A DNA stretch of 64,000 bases from Cryomorphaceae bacterium (GTDB lineage: Bacteria; Bacteroidota; Bacteroidia; Flavobacteriales_D; Parvicellaceae), in the NCBI GenBank assembly GCA_905182525.1, contig CAJJBV010000002.1, positions 186,001 through 250,000 on the forward strand, in the 5' to 3' direction. The first letter of the stretch is position 1; every line of letters begins with the position of its first letter. Under the pieces are notes generated by a model. That model was not told the DNA's origin. It made no database searches and saw only the letters and a list, made by a program, of their open reading frames with translations. The position numbers and the translations under genes are program-made. Positions 1 through 9,100 of the stretch are shown here, piece by piece.

Positions 1-958
1 ATGCCATAAAAAATATTCCAAGAAATCCACCTTTGCTTGATGCGGAATCAGCTTTATTCACCCAGGTATTGGGCAGGGTAATTTCAAATGCACCTAAAAA
101 TGAAATTGCAAAAACTACCAATAGAATAAAGAATAACAAATTAAAGTAAATATTAGTTGACAATGAGTTTAGGAAACTAGCTCCAAAAATTGCTGTAATT
201 ATTGTCCCTAAAAGGACATAAATAATGATAATACTTAGTCCATAAAGTATTGCATTTTTAATACCAGAAGACTTATCTTTTGACTGTTTAGTGAAAAAAC
301 TAACTGTCATTGGAATCATAGGGAAAACACAAGGAGTTAAGAGCGCAGCAAACCCACTAAGAAATGATAAAATAAAAATTACAAATAATGATTTTTTAGT
401 AGATGAATTATCATTTTCATTCGTTATTTTATTTTTTTTTTGAGACTTCATCTCTTTTTCACTTAAAGACTTAAAATCACACCCTTTAATTACAAATTCA
501 AATGGGCCATCAAATGGAGGCAGGCAATGAGAATCGTCACAGGTTTGAAAAGTAAAAAAACCTTTAATTGTAAAATCTTTTGTAGTTCTAATATTTATAT
601 TTCTTTTAATGGTGATTTTTCCTTCATGAAGGAAAAGTTCTTCTTTAGTTATGCTATCAAAGACAATATGAGGTTTAGGTTCATAGATTGTATCATCAAT
701 AATATAATTTGAGGAAGTATCTAAATATAAATCTGTTGCAATTGAAAAACTCTCCGGAGGTAAATTTGAAGCATTTATATGCCAGCCATCAACAACTTCA
801 ATATCAGCAATAATAGAAACTTCACAAGCATTTTGAATTATCTTTATTGTATAATTGACTTTATCTTCAGGAAATTCAATATTCTGAGATTTAATATTAT
901 CTAAGAACAATAAACTTAAAAAACAAAAAATAGATATGTTTAAACTTTTAAAATACAT
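1..958 (-). CDS. dsbD: DsbD-like thiol:disulfide interchange protein, partial (C-terminus beyond left edge)
   Basis: I translated 319 codons from the ATG at 958 without meeting a stop before the left edge. Residues 1-25 look like a signal peptide. The next part resembles the periplasmic DsbD alpha domain, with a cysteine pair in CDDSHCLPP (C140, C145). A charged linker follows, then membrane helices opening with the DsbD hallmark TPCVFPMIPMTV near residue 208. The family passes electrons from cytoplasmic thioredoxin across the inner membrane to periplasmic thiols. The thioredoxin-like C-terminal domain would lie outside the window, so full domain content cannot be judged. It follows tilS on the same strand after about 100 bases. 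Confidence 0.85.
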   Translation of the reverse strand, partial: MYFKSLNISIFCFLSLLFLDNIKSQNIEFPEDKVNYTIKIIQNACEVSIIADIEVVDGWHINASNLPPESFSIATDLYLDTSSNYIIDDTIYEPKPHIVFDSITKEELFLHEGKITIKRNINIRTTKDFTIKGFFTFQTCDDSHCLPPFDGPFEFVIKGCDFKSLSEKEMKSQKKNKITNENDNSSTKKSLFVIFILSFLSGFAALLTPCVFPMIPMTVSFFTKQSKDKSSGIKNAILYGLSIIIIYVLLGTIITAIFGASFLNSLSTNIYFNLLFFILLVVFAISFLGAFEITLPNTWVNKADSASSKGGFLGIFFMA

Positions 959-1063
959 TAACTTTTTTTCAAATTTACAATGATATTCTTAGTAATTAAG
1001 AAATTCTATAAATCTAATACGTTATAAATCAAATAAAGTTATTTAGCTTGAAAAATAGAACTC

Positions 1064-2366
1064 TTACTCAGTATTAAACTTATAAAATGTTTTAGAGCTT
1101 TTATCTATTTTATATTTTTCGCTAATTATAATTCCAACGATCCAAATGATATCATTATTAGATAATAAAACATAGATATTATTTTTTTCCAACATGGATA
1201 TTTTCTGATCAATTAGAATATCACTTACTTTTTTATTCCCCTTCATTCCAAGTGGTTTAATTCTATCTCCACTTTTCCATTTTCTTAATTTCAAGGGAAA
1301 AAAAAGATTGGAGTAGTCGAAGTATTCAACTTTCTTTGATTTTTCATAAACACATTTTTCAGTTAGATGACCTTCTAATAAAATGGGGGTTTTTATTTTT
1401 TTATTTTTAAAAACTTCAAAAACTTCATCACTTAATTTTTTAAAATTTCTCTTTGAAAGTATCCATTTATTTCTATCTACAGATAATTTATGGGTTAAGC
1501 TTTCTATATGCTTTCCAGATTGTGAGTTGTTGACTACCCAATTATTAACTTGACTAAAATTAAATCCGAATCTTTTAAAGAAGTGATACCAAGCTTGTTT
1601 AGGAATAGAGTTATCAAAATTAATTATTAAATAATTTCTTCTTTCCTCAATTTGAGGATTAATGACTTTTTGAACTAACTCATTTAATAATAAATAATCC
1701 TTTTTTAAAAACTGAATTGAATTCGTAAATCCCTTCTCAAAATCTGGAAATTTGCTTGATATTTTATTAAATACTTCATTTCTCAAATAATTCCTTTCAT
1801 ACTTTGAAGCTAAATTACTACTATCTATTCCAATCTTTATTTTATGGTGTTGAACATATTCTAAAAGTCTACTTTTAGTAAATTGTAATGCTGGTCTTAA
1901 AATTATTCCATTTTTTTCAGGAATACCTTTTAACCCTTTAATCCCACTTCCTTTTATAGTATTTAAAAGAAATGTTTCATGGTCGTCATTTTGATGATGT
2001 CCAGTAATTATGTAATCTAAATTTTCTTGACTTATTATTTCATTATAATATTTGTACCTAATTTCTCTCGCCTTGTTCTGTAGATTTTTTAAATTATCTA
2101 GTTTTAACTTTTTTGTAGTAGAAATTTAGATTATTAATTTTACAATATTCTTTAACTATTTTGTAATCTCTTTCACTTTCATCATTTCTTAGCTGATAAT
2201 TGACATGAGCAACAGAAACTTTTAGTTTTGATTCAATTGCCAAATTTAATACAGCCATTGAATCGTTCCCGCCTGAAACTCCGATTAAAAATTGACTTTT
2301 TAAGTCAATTTTATGATCTTTAAAAAAGGATAAAAATTCTTTGTTAATTGTATTTATTGTTGACAT
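1064..2366 (-). CDS. tilS: tRNA(Ile)-lysidine synthase TilS, interrupted by one frameshift
   Basis: TilS makes lysidine at C34 of tRNA-Ile(CAU) so that it reads AUA. The N-terminal piece (2366 down to about 2110) has the PP-loop ATPase motif SGGNDS near residue 30. In a second frame the protein continues through GHHQNDDHETFL and a C-terminal domain to 1064. The frame changes at the T6 run 2109-2114 (A6 in the sense strand). Removing one base joins both parts into about 433 residues, a normal TilS length. The start overlaps the end of pabB by 13 bases, suggesting coupling. Because tilS is usually essential, I suspect a sequence error rather than real decay. Confidence 0.88.
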
Positions 2367-3466
2367 GCTTTAAGTAACGCTTCCGCTTTAGTTAGAGTTT
2401 CTTCATATTCTTTTTCTGGCTTACTTTTTATAGTAATCGCTCCCCCAACTTTAAAAGATATGAAATCATTTGCTTTATTATAAATTATAGTTCTTATAAC
2501 CACATTTAAATCAAAGTCTCCACTAGGCTTCATTATACCAATTGCACCAGAATATAGACCTCTTTTCGTTAGCTCATATTTTTCCATAAGTTCCATTGCT
2601 TTTACTTTAGGAACACCAGTCATTGAACCCATAGGAAATAATGCTTTTAAAATTTTAGAAAATGAGGTCTCTTTTTCAATATTACAAGAGACTGTTGAAA
2701 TCATTTGATGAATATTTTCAAACGTATAAACCTCACATAGTTTTTCGACATTAACAGAACTTTCTTTAGCTACTTTACTTAAATCATTTCTAACCAGATC
2801 AACAATCATAATATTTTCCGACCTCTCTTTTGGATCATTTTTAAGATCTTTTATTAGTTGTGAATCTATTTCTTTATTTTCACTTCTTTTTGAAGTTCCT
2901 TTAATGGGTTCTGATATTAGCTTATCGCCTCTTTTTTTAATAAATCTTTCAGGACTTGCTGAAATAATTACATGATCCCCAATTTCAGAGTATACAGAAA
3001 ATGGAGCTTTGGTTAACTCCTCTAGTTTTTGATAAACTTTATATGGATTATTTATTTTCCCTTTTGCTTCCCAATTATAGCAAAAGTTTGTTTCATAAAT
3101 ATCGCCTTTTTGTATATGACTTTTAACTTTCTCAATTTTTTTGAGATAATCCTCTTTGTTAAGCTCTGGAATAAATTTTATAGATTTATTTTCTAATTTA
3201 TTGAGATTAACAAACTTTTTTTTTGAAAATATTTTTTCCGGGACAACACATCGAATTAAAGGAAATTTGATTTTATCATCATTTCTAGAGTTGAGCTTTT
3301 CAATTTTGTCTTTAAGATCATAAGAAATAAAAAGCAACTTAGTTTTATCTTTATTTTTTTTTAAAAATACTTCCAGTTTTTCAAAGACATCGTCATCGTC
3401 TTGATTTATTATTAAATCATCTAAAATGCCTGAATAATAATTTTCCCCGATGATGGTTTTCATCAA
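2354..3466 (-). CDS. pabB: Aminodeoxychorismate/anthranilate synthase component I family protein
   Basis: This 370-residue chorismate-binding enzyme has the family core: GDIYETNFC, SASPERF, PIKGTSKR, ENIMIVDLVRNDLSK, FPMGSMTGVPK and GAITIKSKPEKEYEET. It uses chorismate and glutamine-derived ammonia to make aminodeoxychorismate for folate, or anthranilate in related enzymes. It is short because the N-terminal tryptophan-binding half seen in TrpE is reduced, which favours PabB. It lies between hemH (8 bases upstream) and tilS (overlap), an order common in flavobacteria. No trpG/pabA glutaminase gene is adjacent. The TrpE/PabB choice rests on length and context. Confidence 0.82.
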   Translation of the reverse strand: MMKTIIGENYYSGILDDLIINQDDDDVFEKLEVFLKKNKDKTKLLFISYDLKDKIEKLNSRNDDKIKFPLIRCVVPEKIFSKKKFVNLNKLENKSIKFIPELNKEDYLKKIEKVKSHIQKGDIYETNFCYNWEAKGKINNPYKVYQKLEELTKAPFSVYSEIGDHVIISASPERFIKKRGDKLISEPIKGTSKRSENKEIDSQLIKDLKNDPKERSENIMIVDLVRNDLSKVAKESSVNVEKLCEVYTFENIHQMISTVSCNIEKETSFSKILKALFPMGSMTGVPKVKAMELMEKYELTKRGLYSGAIGIMKPSGDFDLNVVIRTIIYNKANDFISFKVGGAITIKSKPEKEYEETLTKAEALLKACQQ

Positions 3467-3474
3467 ATAAAATA

Positions 3475-4506
3475 TTAAATAGTTTTTACTTTCTCCTTGA
3501 TTATCTCATAGAGCCCTTGTGCCCAATCATCATTATCATTTAATGATGGAACAAGTTGTATCTTTTCTCCACCATGTTCTTTGAAAAGTTCTAAATACTC
3601 TTCACCAATTTCAATAGTGGTTTCTAGGCAGTCTGCAACAAATGCGGGTGAGAAAACTAGAATTCTTTTTTTGCCTTCTTTACCAAGATTTTCAATTACA
3701 TGATCTGTATAAGGTTTTAGCCAAGGATCTCTTCCTAGTCGCGACTGAAAGCAAGTAGAATATGAACCTTCTTTTAAATTTAAGGCTTCTACTAATAATC
3801 TAGATGTTGCATAACAAGCAGCTTTATAACAATGCGTATTTTCCTCGTTAATTTCATCCTCACAGGAATGATCAGCACAAGGTTTTCCATCTAAATACAC
3901 TTTGTCAACATGTCTTTCTGGAATTCCGTGATAAGAAAACATTATGTGGTCGTAGTCAGAAAGTTCAAACTCCTTTGCACGATTTACCATACAATTTATA
4001 TAAATTGGATTACTGTAGAATTGCCCTATTACAGAAACTTCTGGGATAACCCACCATTTATTAATTAGTTTAAATGCTTTTTCTATAGTTGATCCAGAAG
4101 ATGCAGATGCATACTGTGGATATAATGGAAAAATATAAATTTCATCATAGTTTTTAAGTCTCATTTCCCCTAAAACATCTTCCATACTAGGAGATCCATA
4201 TCTCATAGCGAGTTCTACATCAAACTCATTAGATGAAATATCCTTTAGCTTACTTGTTAAGCTATTACCGTAAGTTAATAGTGGAGATTTACCACCTCCA
4301 ATTTTAAAAAGTTTTTTATACTCTTTAGCAGATTTTGGAGCCCTGAAAGGAACTATAATTAAATTAACAAGTAATAGTTGAGCAATTCTGCCAATATCTA
4401 TTACCCTTGGGTCATTAAGAAATTCTCTTAAATAAACTCTAACATCCTTAACTGAAGGACTATTTGGAGTTCCCAAATTAAGTATTAAAACACCTTTTTT
4501 TTTCAT
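3475..4506 (-). CDS. hemH: Ferrochelatase HemH
   Basis: Ferrochelatase inserts ferrous iron into protoporphyrin IX, the last step of protohaem synthesis. The 343-residue protein starts with MKKKGVLILNLGTPNSP and carries the catalytic-site segment SYHGIPERH (191-199, H193) and the C-terminal signature FSPAFVADCLETTIE. Four cysteines at 210, 215, 226 and 231 form a cluster typical of Bacteroidota ferrochelatases and may bind a metal or an Fe-S centre; that is inference. It sits 6 bases after lpd and 8 bases before pabB in one operon. hemL and hemG lie elsewhere in the window. Confidence 0.95.
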   Translation of the reverse strand: MKKKGVLILNLGTPNSPSVKDVRVYLREFLNDPRVIDIGRIAQLLLVNLIIVPFRAPKSAKEYKKLFKIGGGKSPLLTYGNSLTSKLKDISSNEFDVELAMRYGSPSMEDVLGEMRLKNYDEIYIFPLYPQYASASSGSTIEKAFKLINKWWVIPEVSVIGQFYSNPIYINCMVNRAKEFELSDYDHIMFSYHGIPERHVDKVYLDGKPCADHSCEDEINEENTHCYKAACYATSRLLVEALNLKEGSYSTCFQSRLGRDPWLKPYTDHVIENLGKEGKKRILVFSPAFVADCLETTIEIGEEYLELFKEHGGEKIQLVPSLNDNDDWAQGLYEIIKEKVKTI

Positions 4507-4512
4507 TGAAAA

Positions 4513-5910
4513 TTAAATATGGAGTGCTCTGTCTGCAGTTGCAGCTAAAGCAGCTTCTTTAACAGCTTCACTGTAAGTTGGGTGTGGATGACAAATTCTA
4601 GCAATGTCTTCGGCACTTGCTCTATATTCCATGGCGACAACCGCTTCCATAATTAGATCTGCAGCTCTAGGAGCAATCATATGAACACCAAGTACTTCAT
4701 CTGTTGAGCTATCTGAAATAATTTTAATTAACCCTTGAATATCCATAGACGCTCTTGCTCTTCCTAAGGCTCTTATTGGAAATTGCCCTACTTTGAAATC
4801 TACATTAGACTCTTTTAATTCTTGTTCTGTTTTTCCAACAGACGCAACTTCAGGCCAAGTGTAAACAACTCCAGGAACTAAATTGTAATCTATATGTGGT
4901 TTTTGATTGGCAATAAACTCTGCAACAAAAACACCTTCTTCTTCTGCTTTATGAGCTAACATAGCTCCTTTAACTACATCGCCAATTGCAAAAACATTAT
5001 CTATAGAAGTTTGTAAATTGTTGTTGGTAATAACTCTTCCGGCTTTATCAGTCTCCAAACCAATATTTTCTAACCCCAACTTATCAGTATATGCTCTTCT
5101 ACCTACAGCTACCAAACAATAGTCCCCTTCCACAGAAACAATTTCACCTTTTTTATTTTTAACATCTAATTGAACTCCATTTTTAGTGTTATTTACTTTT
5201 TGAACCCCATGGTTAAATAAAAACTTAAACCCTTCTTTTTTTAAAATTTTCATAAGCTCTTTACCAAGAGTTTTGTCCATAGTAGGCAATAATCCATCTT
5301 GAAATTCAACTACCGTAACTTTAGAGCCGAGTCTACCATAAACTGAACCCAATTCAAGACCAATGACACCACCTCCAATAACAATTAAATGTTTGGGGAC
5401 TTCTTTAAGTGAAAGTGCTTCTGTAGAAGTAATAATTCTATTTCCATCAGGCTCCATGCCTGGGAAGTAGTTGGGTTTAGAACCTGTTGCTATAATAATT
5501 TTATCTCCAAATATTTCTTCTTTCTTTTCACCATTTATTAAGATTGTATTTTTATCAATGAAAGAACCCATTCCATGATAAACTTTGATTTTATTTTTCT
5601 CCATTAAATATTGAACTCCGTCGCAAGTCTGATCTATTACCTCTTGCTTTCTAAGCATCATTTTAGGGAGATTTACTTTCGGAGTATTAATGTCTATACC
5701 ATGTTTGTCAAAATCATGTAAAGCAGTTTTAAAATGCTCACTAGAATCTAATAGCGCCTTTGAAGGAATACATCCAACATTAAGACAAGTTCCTCCAAGA
5801 GTGCTATATTTTTCTATAATAGCAGTCGTTAAACCAAGCTGTGCGCACCTTATTGCCGAAACATACCCACCAGGTCCGGAACCTATAACTACAACATCGT
5901 ATTTTTCCAT
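4513..5910 (-). CDS. lpd: Dihydrolipoyl dehydrogenase (E3)
   Basis: This 465-residue flavoprotein reoxidises dihydrolipoyl groups of 2-oxoacid dehydrogenase complexes and the glycine cleavage H protein, making NADH. It has the FAD fold GSGPGG (11-16), the redox disulfide GGTCLNVGCIPSK (C42, C47), the NAD-binding segment GGGVIGLELG, and the C-terminal active-site HPHPTYSE with H443 and E448. Full length, with an ATG start. It could serve gcvP, found at 44-47 kb here, as well as pyruvate and oxoglutarate dehydrogenases. No E1 or E2 gene lies beside it. Confidence 0.95.
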   Translation of the reverse strand: MEKYDVVVIGSGPGGYVSAIRCAQLGLTTAIIEKYSTLGGTCLNVGCIPSKALLDSSEHFKTALHDFDKHGIDINTPKVNLPKMMLRKQEVIDQTCDGVQYLMEKNKIKVYHGMGSFIDKNTILINGEKKEEIFGDKIIIATGSKPNYFPGMEPDGNRIITSTEALSLKEVPKHLIVIGGGVIGLELGSVYGRLGSKVTVVEFQDGLLPTMDKTLGKELMKILKKEGFKFLFNHGVQKVNNTKNGVQLDVKNKKGEIVSVEGDYCLVAVGRRAYTDKLGLENIGLETDKAGRVITNNNLQTSIDNVFAIGDVVKGAMLAHKAEEEGVFVAEFIANQKPHIDYNLVPGVVYTWPEVASVGKTEQELKESNVDFKVGQFPIRALGRARASMDIQGLIKIISDSSTDEVLGVHMIAPRAADLIMEAVVAMEYRASAEDIARICHPHPTYSEAVKEAALAATADRALHI

Positions 5911-5952
5911 GATTAAATAATTGAGACACTAATTTAAACATAATGCTTAAAA

Positions 5953-7167
5953 TCAAGCCTTTGTTTTATTAAGATTAATTTGATTATTACATTTTTTAAA
6001 ATAATAGTAATAAATTATTGCCAATTGTAAGATAATTGGTTTTACAAATGCGTTAAATTCTTGAGTTAACGTAAACCAAAATAAAATAGTTGTAAAAATT
6101 AAAATTATTGAAAATGTTAAATACCAGTATGTGAAATTATTCAAATAGCCTTTTAATATGCAGAAAATTAAAACAAAATGTAATGGTGATGCCCAAAGCA
6201 AATTTAGATTCATTTTTGTTCCACTATGATCAGTTCCAAACCACATGAAAAGTAGAACTAATCCAAGAGTGCCAACTACAAATAGATTAATAACAGACCA
6301 ATAGTTAAAGAGTCTTTCTTTTTTAATAATTAATAATAACATTGTAATTGATAATATGATCCAACTGTAAATTTTGATACTTTTCAAATCATCTTTTTTT
6401 ATGTTGGACTTAATTAATATGTTTTTTGAAAGAACAATTTTTTTTTGGACTTCGTTATTTTTAACATAAGTACTATCAAGAATTTGCTCAACATTTTCAG
6501 GTAAAAACATAAGATTTTCGTTATTCACTAAGACATCAATTTTTTTTCCTAAAACAAGGTCAATTCCAAGTTCTAGCCAAGGATTATATTTCAAGTACTC
6601 ATGAATGATTTCTCTAAAAGTAAATTTGTTTGATTTTGAAGAACTATGAAACTTAATTTCTTCATTAAATACTGTTTTTAAAAGATCTCTGATTCTTGAA
6701 GAACAATTGTCATAGAAAAATTCATATTTATAATTTCTATTTTCAGGTTTATAATTGTTTTCAATTAATGTAATAAGTTTAAATTTCTCTTCTTTATTAA
6801 GATTTAGAATTTGTTCTCGAATTCCTCTTCTAGAGCCTTTATACTCTTCCATAAAATTTGTTGCGGATTGTAGCCCCATAAAATATTTGAGTCTTCCTTT
6901 AGCAAAGTCATATCCAAAATCAAATTGATTTTCTGAAAATTCAAATAATCCCCAGTTTACAACAAGATCATACCCTTGAACTGGATTTTGTAATCTAAGG
7001 GCACTATGTCCAAAAAGCGAATAAATTTCATTTCCTGGATCACATGTGAGAACACTAATTTTTGTTTGACCAACATTATTTGACAGGTCTAGTTTATTGG
7101 AAAAGATAAAAATGGGGCAACACAATAAAAGAAAAAGTATTTTAAATATTAAATATTTCCGTTGCAT
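5953..7167 (-). CDS. DUF4105 family membrane protein, Lnb-like lipoprotein N-acyltransferase candidate
   Basis: The 404-residue protein opens with a signal or anchor helix (about 5-23), then a conserved periplasmic domain containing TCDPGNEIYSLFGHSALRL, a FDFGYDFAKG segment and FFYDNCSSRIRDLL. Five or so hydrophobic helices fill residues 265-390. This is the DUF4105 architecture. As I recall, Bacteroides members of this family were identified as the lipoprotein N-acyltransferase Lnb, which adds the third acyl chain where Lnt is absent. The conserved C, H and later C are plausible catalytic residues. It overlaps tatD by 26 bases. The family call is firm and the enzymatic role is inferred by homology. 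Confidence 0.75.
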   Translation of the reverse strand: MQRKYLIFKILFLLLCCPIFIFSNKLDLSNNVGQTKISVLTCDPGNEIYSLFGHSALRLQNPVQGYDLVVNWGLFEFSENQFDFGYDFAKGRLKYFMGLQSATNFMEEYKGSRRGIREQILNLNKEEKFKLITLIENNYKPENRNYKYEFFYDNCSSRIRDLLKTVFNEEIKFHSSSKSNKFTFREIIHEYLKYNPWLELGIDLVLGKKIDVLVNNENLMFLPENVEQILDSTYVKNNEVQKKIVLSKNILIKSNIKKDDLKSIKIYSWIILSITMLLLIIKKERLFNYWSVINLFVVGTLGLVLLFMWFGTDHSGTKMNLNLLWASPLHFVLIFCILKGYLNNFTYWYLTFSIILIFTTILFWFTLTQEFNAFVKPIILQLAIIYYYYFKKCNNQINLNKTKA

Positions 7168-7909
7168 TTTTTGAAGTTATTTTTCCAATTTCTTCTGGGC
7201 TAACTTTGTAAATATCTGAAAGTTTATTTGCAATCAAAGGTATGTAACTACTTTTATTTCTTTTTCCTCTAAATGGTGCTGGGCTTAAGTATGGAGCATC
7301 GGTTTCTAAAATAATATTTTCAATTTCAATTTGTTCAACAACTTTGTCAATTCCGCTATTTTTAAAAGTAACAACCCCCCCAATCCCCAACTTGAATCCA
7401 CCATATTTCAAAATTCGGTTAGCATCTTCTATAGTACTTGAAAAACAATGAAACACACCTTTTAATTTACTGGTGTTTAAAAAGTCAAGAATTTCAAATA
7501 TCTCATTATAAGATTCTCTAGCATGAATAACAATTGGCAATTCAAATTCAAGAGCCCAATTAACTTGTTTAATAAATGCTTTTTTTTGGATATCCAGTGT
7601 GGATTTATCCCAATATAAATCAATTCCAATTTCTCCAATAGCAATAGGATTACATGATTTTATGTAAGGCTTTATAAAGCTGAGTTCTTCATTGTAATTC
7701 TGTTTAACAGAACAAGGGTGCAATCCAACCATTGGAAAACACATCCCTTTAAATTCATTAGAGATTTTAATAACATCTTCCATAGAATTCGAATCTATAT
7801 TGGGAAGTAGAAGTTTAGTAACTCCTAATTTCTTACATTCATTAATGATTTGCTTTCGATCATCATCAAAGTCTTTTAAGTAAATATGTGTATGGGTATC
7901 TACATACAT
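7142..7909 (-). CDS. tatD: TatD family metal-dependent hydrolase
   Basis: A 255-residue amidohydrolase-fold protein with all expected metal ligands: D4-T-H6-T-H8 at the N-terminus, E93 in IGEIGID, H129 in VIHARES, H154 in VFHCFSS and D204 in ETDAPYLSP. TatD proteins act as 3'-5' exonucleases or deoxyribonucleases in DNA repair and turnover; the exact substrate here is unknown. It is the first gene of the minus-strand run and its 3' end overlaps the DUF4105 gene. It is divergent from the acyltransferase gene that starts at 7973. Confidence 0.92.
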   Translation of the reverse strand: MYVDTHTHIYLKDFDDDRKQIINECKKLGVTKLLLPNIDSNSMEDVIKISNEFKGMCFPMVGLHPCSVKQNYNEELSFIKPYIKSCNPIAIGEIGIDLYWDKSTLDIQKKAFIKQVNWALEFELPIVIHARESYNEIFEILDFLNTSKLKGVFHCFSSTIEDANRILKYGGFKLGIGGVVTFKNSGIDKVVEQIEIENIILETDAPYLSPAPFRGKRNKSSYIPLIANKLSDIYKVSPEEIGKITSKNATEIFNI

Positions 7910-7972
7910 TTTTTAAGATTTTTTTTGAAAATTGAATTTTAAATCGGAATTTATATAAATTTCAATAAAAGT

Positions 7973-9100
7973 TTGAACAAAGATAGTTATAAGATAAAAT
8001 ATTTCAAGGAATTAAATGCCTTAAGATTTATAGGTTTCGTAGGTATCTTTTTTGGACATGTTTTTTTTAGTAATGATATTGAAATAGTTAATTCTAAAAT
8101 TTATTCTACTTTATATAGCTATGGGAAGATTTTAGGTTTTATTTCCATTGATTCTTTTTTTGTGCTTTCAAGTTTTCTTATTACATGGAAGGGACTAGAA
8201 GAACTTAAAGTCACAAAAAAATTCCAGTTTAAAAATTTTTTAATTAGAAGATCTTTAAGAATTTGGCCACTTTATTTTTTAGTTATTTTATTAGGTTTTT
8301 TAATAGAGTTTATGAAATCTTATTTTACTCAAGACATAAGTTCCCTGCCATCTTTTTGGAGTTTCATTTTATTTATTTTAAATTTTGACATCATAAAAAA
8401 TGGATATGAATTTTTATTTTTTATGGTTTTTATGTGGTCGATTTCTGTTGAGGAACAATTTTATATTTTTTGGGCTTTAGTTCTAAAATGGTTTCAAAAT
8501 CACCTATTAAAAATATCATTATTAATCATTTTAATTTCAATAATATTTAGAATATATTTTATTGACGATTCATTAAATCTAAATTTTCATACTGTAAGCG
8601 CCCTTGGCAACTTTGGTGTAGGTGCATTGGCTGCTATAGCAGCATTTAATAATTCTATTTTAATTACTAAGATTAGAGACTTTTCTAAAACTCAAATAGT
8701 TATAATTTATTTAATTAGTTTAATAATTTTCATAGCGATCCCCTCACTTCAAAATCATGATCTTTTCATTGTTATTCAAAGAGTTCTTTTCTCATTTGTA
8801 TTTGCATTTATTATACTTGAACAAACTTATTGCCAACAATCTATTTTTAAACTTTCGAGGATTAAATATTTTAATTTTTTCGGAAAGATTTCTTATGGAT
8901 TATATTGTTATCATGGTATAATGATAACAATAGTCTTAAAGTTTAGTGATTATTTTAGTAAATCCTTGTTTACAAGTATTTTCATATTTCCAACTTTAAT
9001 TTTTTGTGGAACATTATTATTTTCACATTTAAGTTATAAGTTTTTTGAATCAAAAATTTTAAAACTTAAGACCAAATACACATTTAAGTTATCTAATTAA
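7973..9100 (+). CDS. Acyltransferase family 3 membrane protein (OafA/YrhL type)
   Basis: This 375-residue, very hydrophobic protein has about ten membrane helices and the acyltransferase-3 opening LNALRFIGFVGIFFGH with its conserved histidine (near residue 29), then a basic FLIRRSLRIWPLYF segment. Such enzymes move acetyl or succinyl groups onto surface polysaccharide, lipids or peptidoglycan; the substrate cannot be read from sequence. The only start after the upstream in-frame stop and before the conserved domain is TTG at 7973. The gene stands alone between divergent tatD and convergent porU-like, whose 3' end it overlaps by 12 bases. Confidence 0.85.
   Translation: MNKDSYKIKYFKELNALRFIGFVGIFFGHVFFSNDIEIVNSKIYSTLYSYGKILGFISIDSFFVLSSFLITWKGLEELKVTKKFQFKNFLIRRSLRIWPLYFLVILLGFLIEFMKSYFTQDISSLPSFWSFILFILNFDIIKNGYEFLFFMVFMWSISVEEQFYIFWALVLKWFQNHLLKISLLIILISIIFRIYFIDDSLNLNFHTVSALGNFGVGALAAIAAFNNSILITKIRDFSKTQIVIIYLISLIIFIAIPSLQNHDLFIVIQRVLFSFVFAFIILEQTYCQQSIFKLSRIKYFNFFGKISYGLYCYHGIMITIVLKFSDYFSKSLFTSIFIFPTLIFCGTLLFSHLSYKFFESKILKLKTKYTFKLSN

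Noticed and set aside
527-712. Plus-strand open frame inside the dsbD-like gene
   Set aside because: Opposite strand of the DsbD alpha domain, whose CDDSHCLPP motif and length fit the family.
5690-5920. Plus-strand open frame over the lpd start
   Set aside because: Antisense to a conserved gene; proline- and serine-rich shadow translation.
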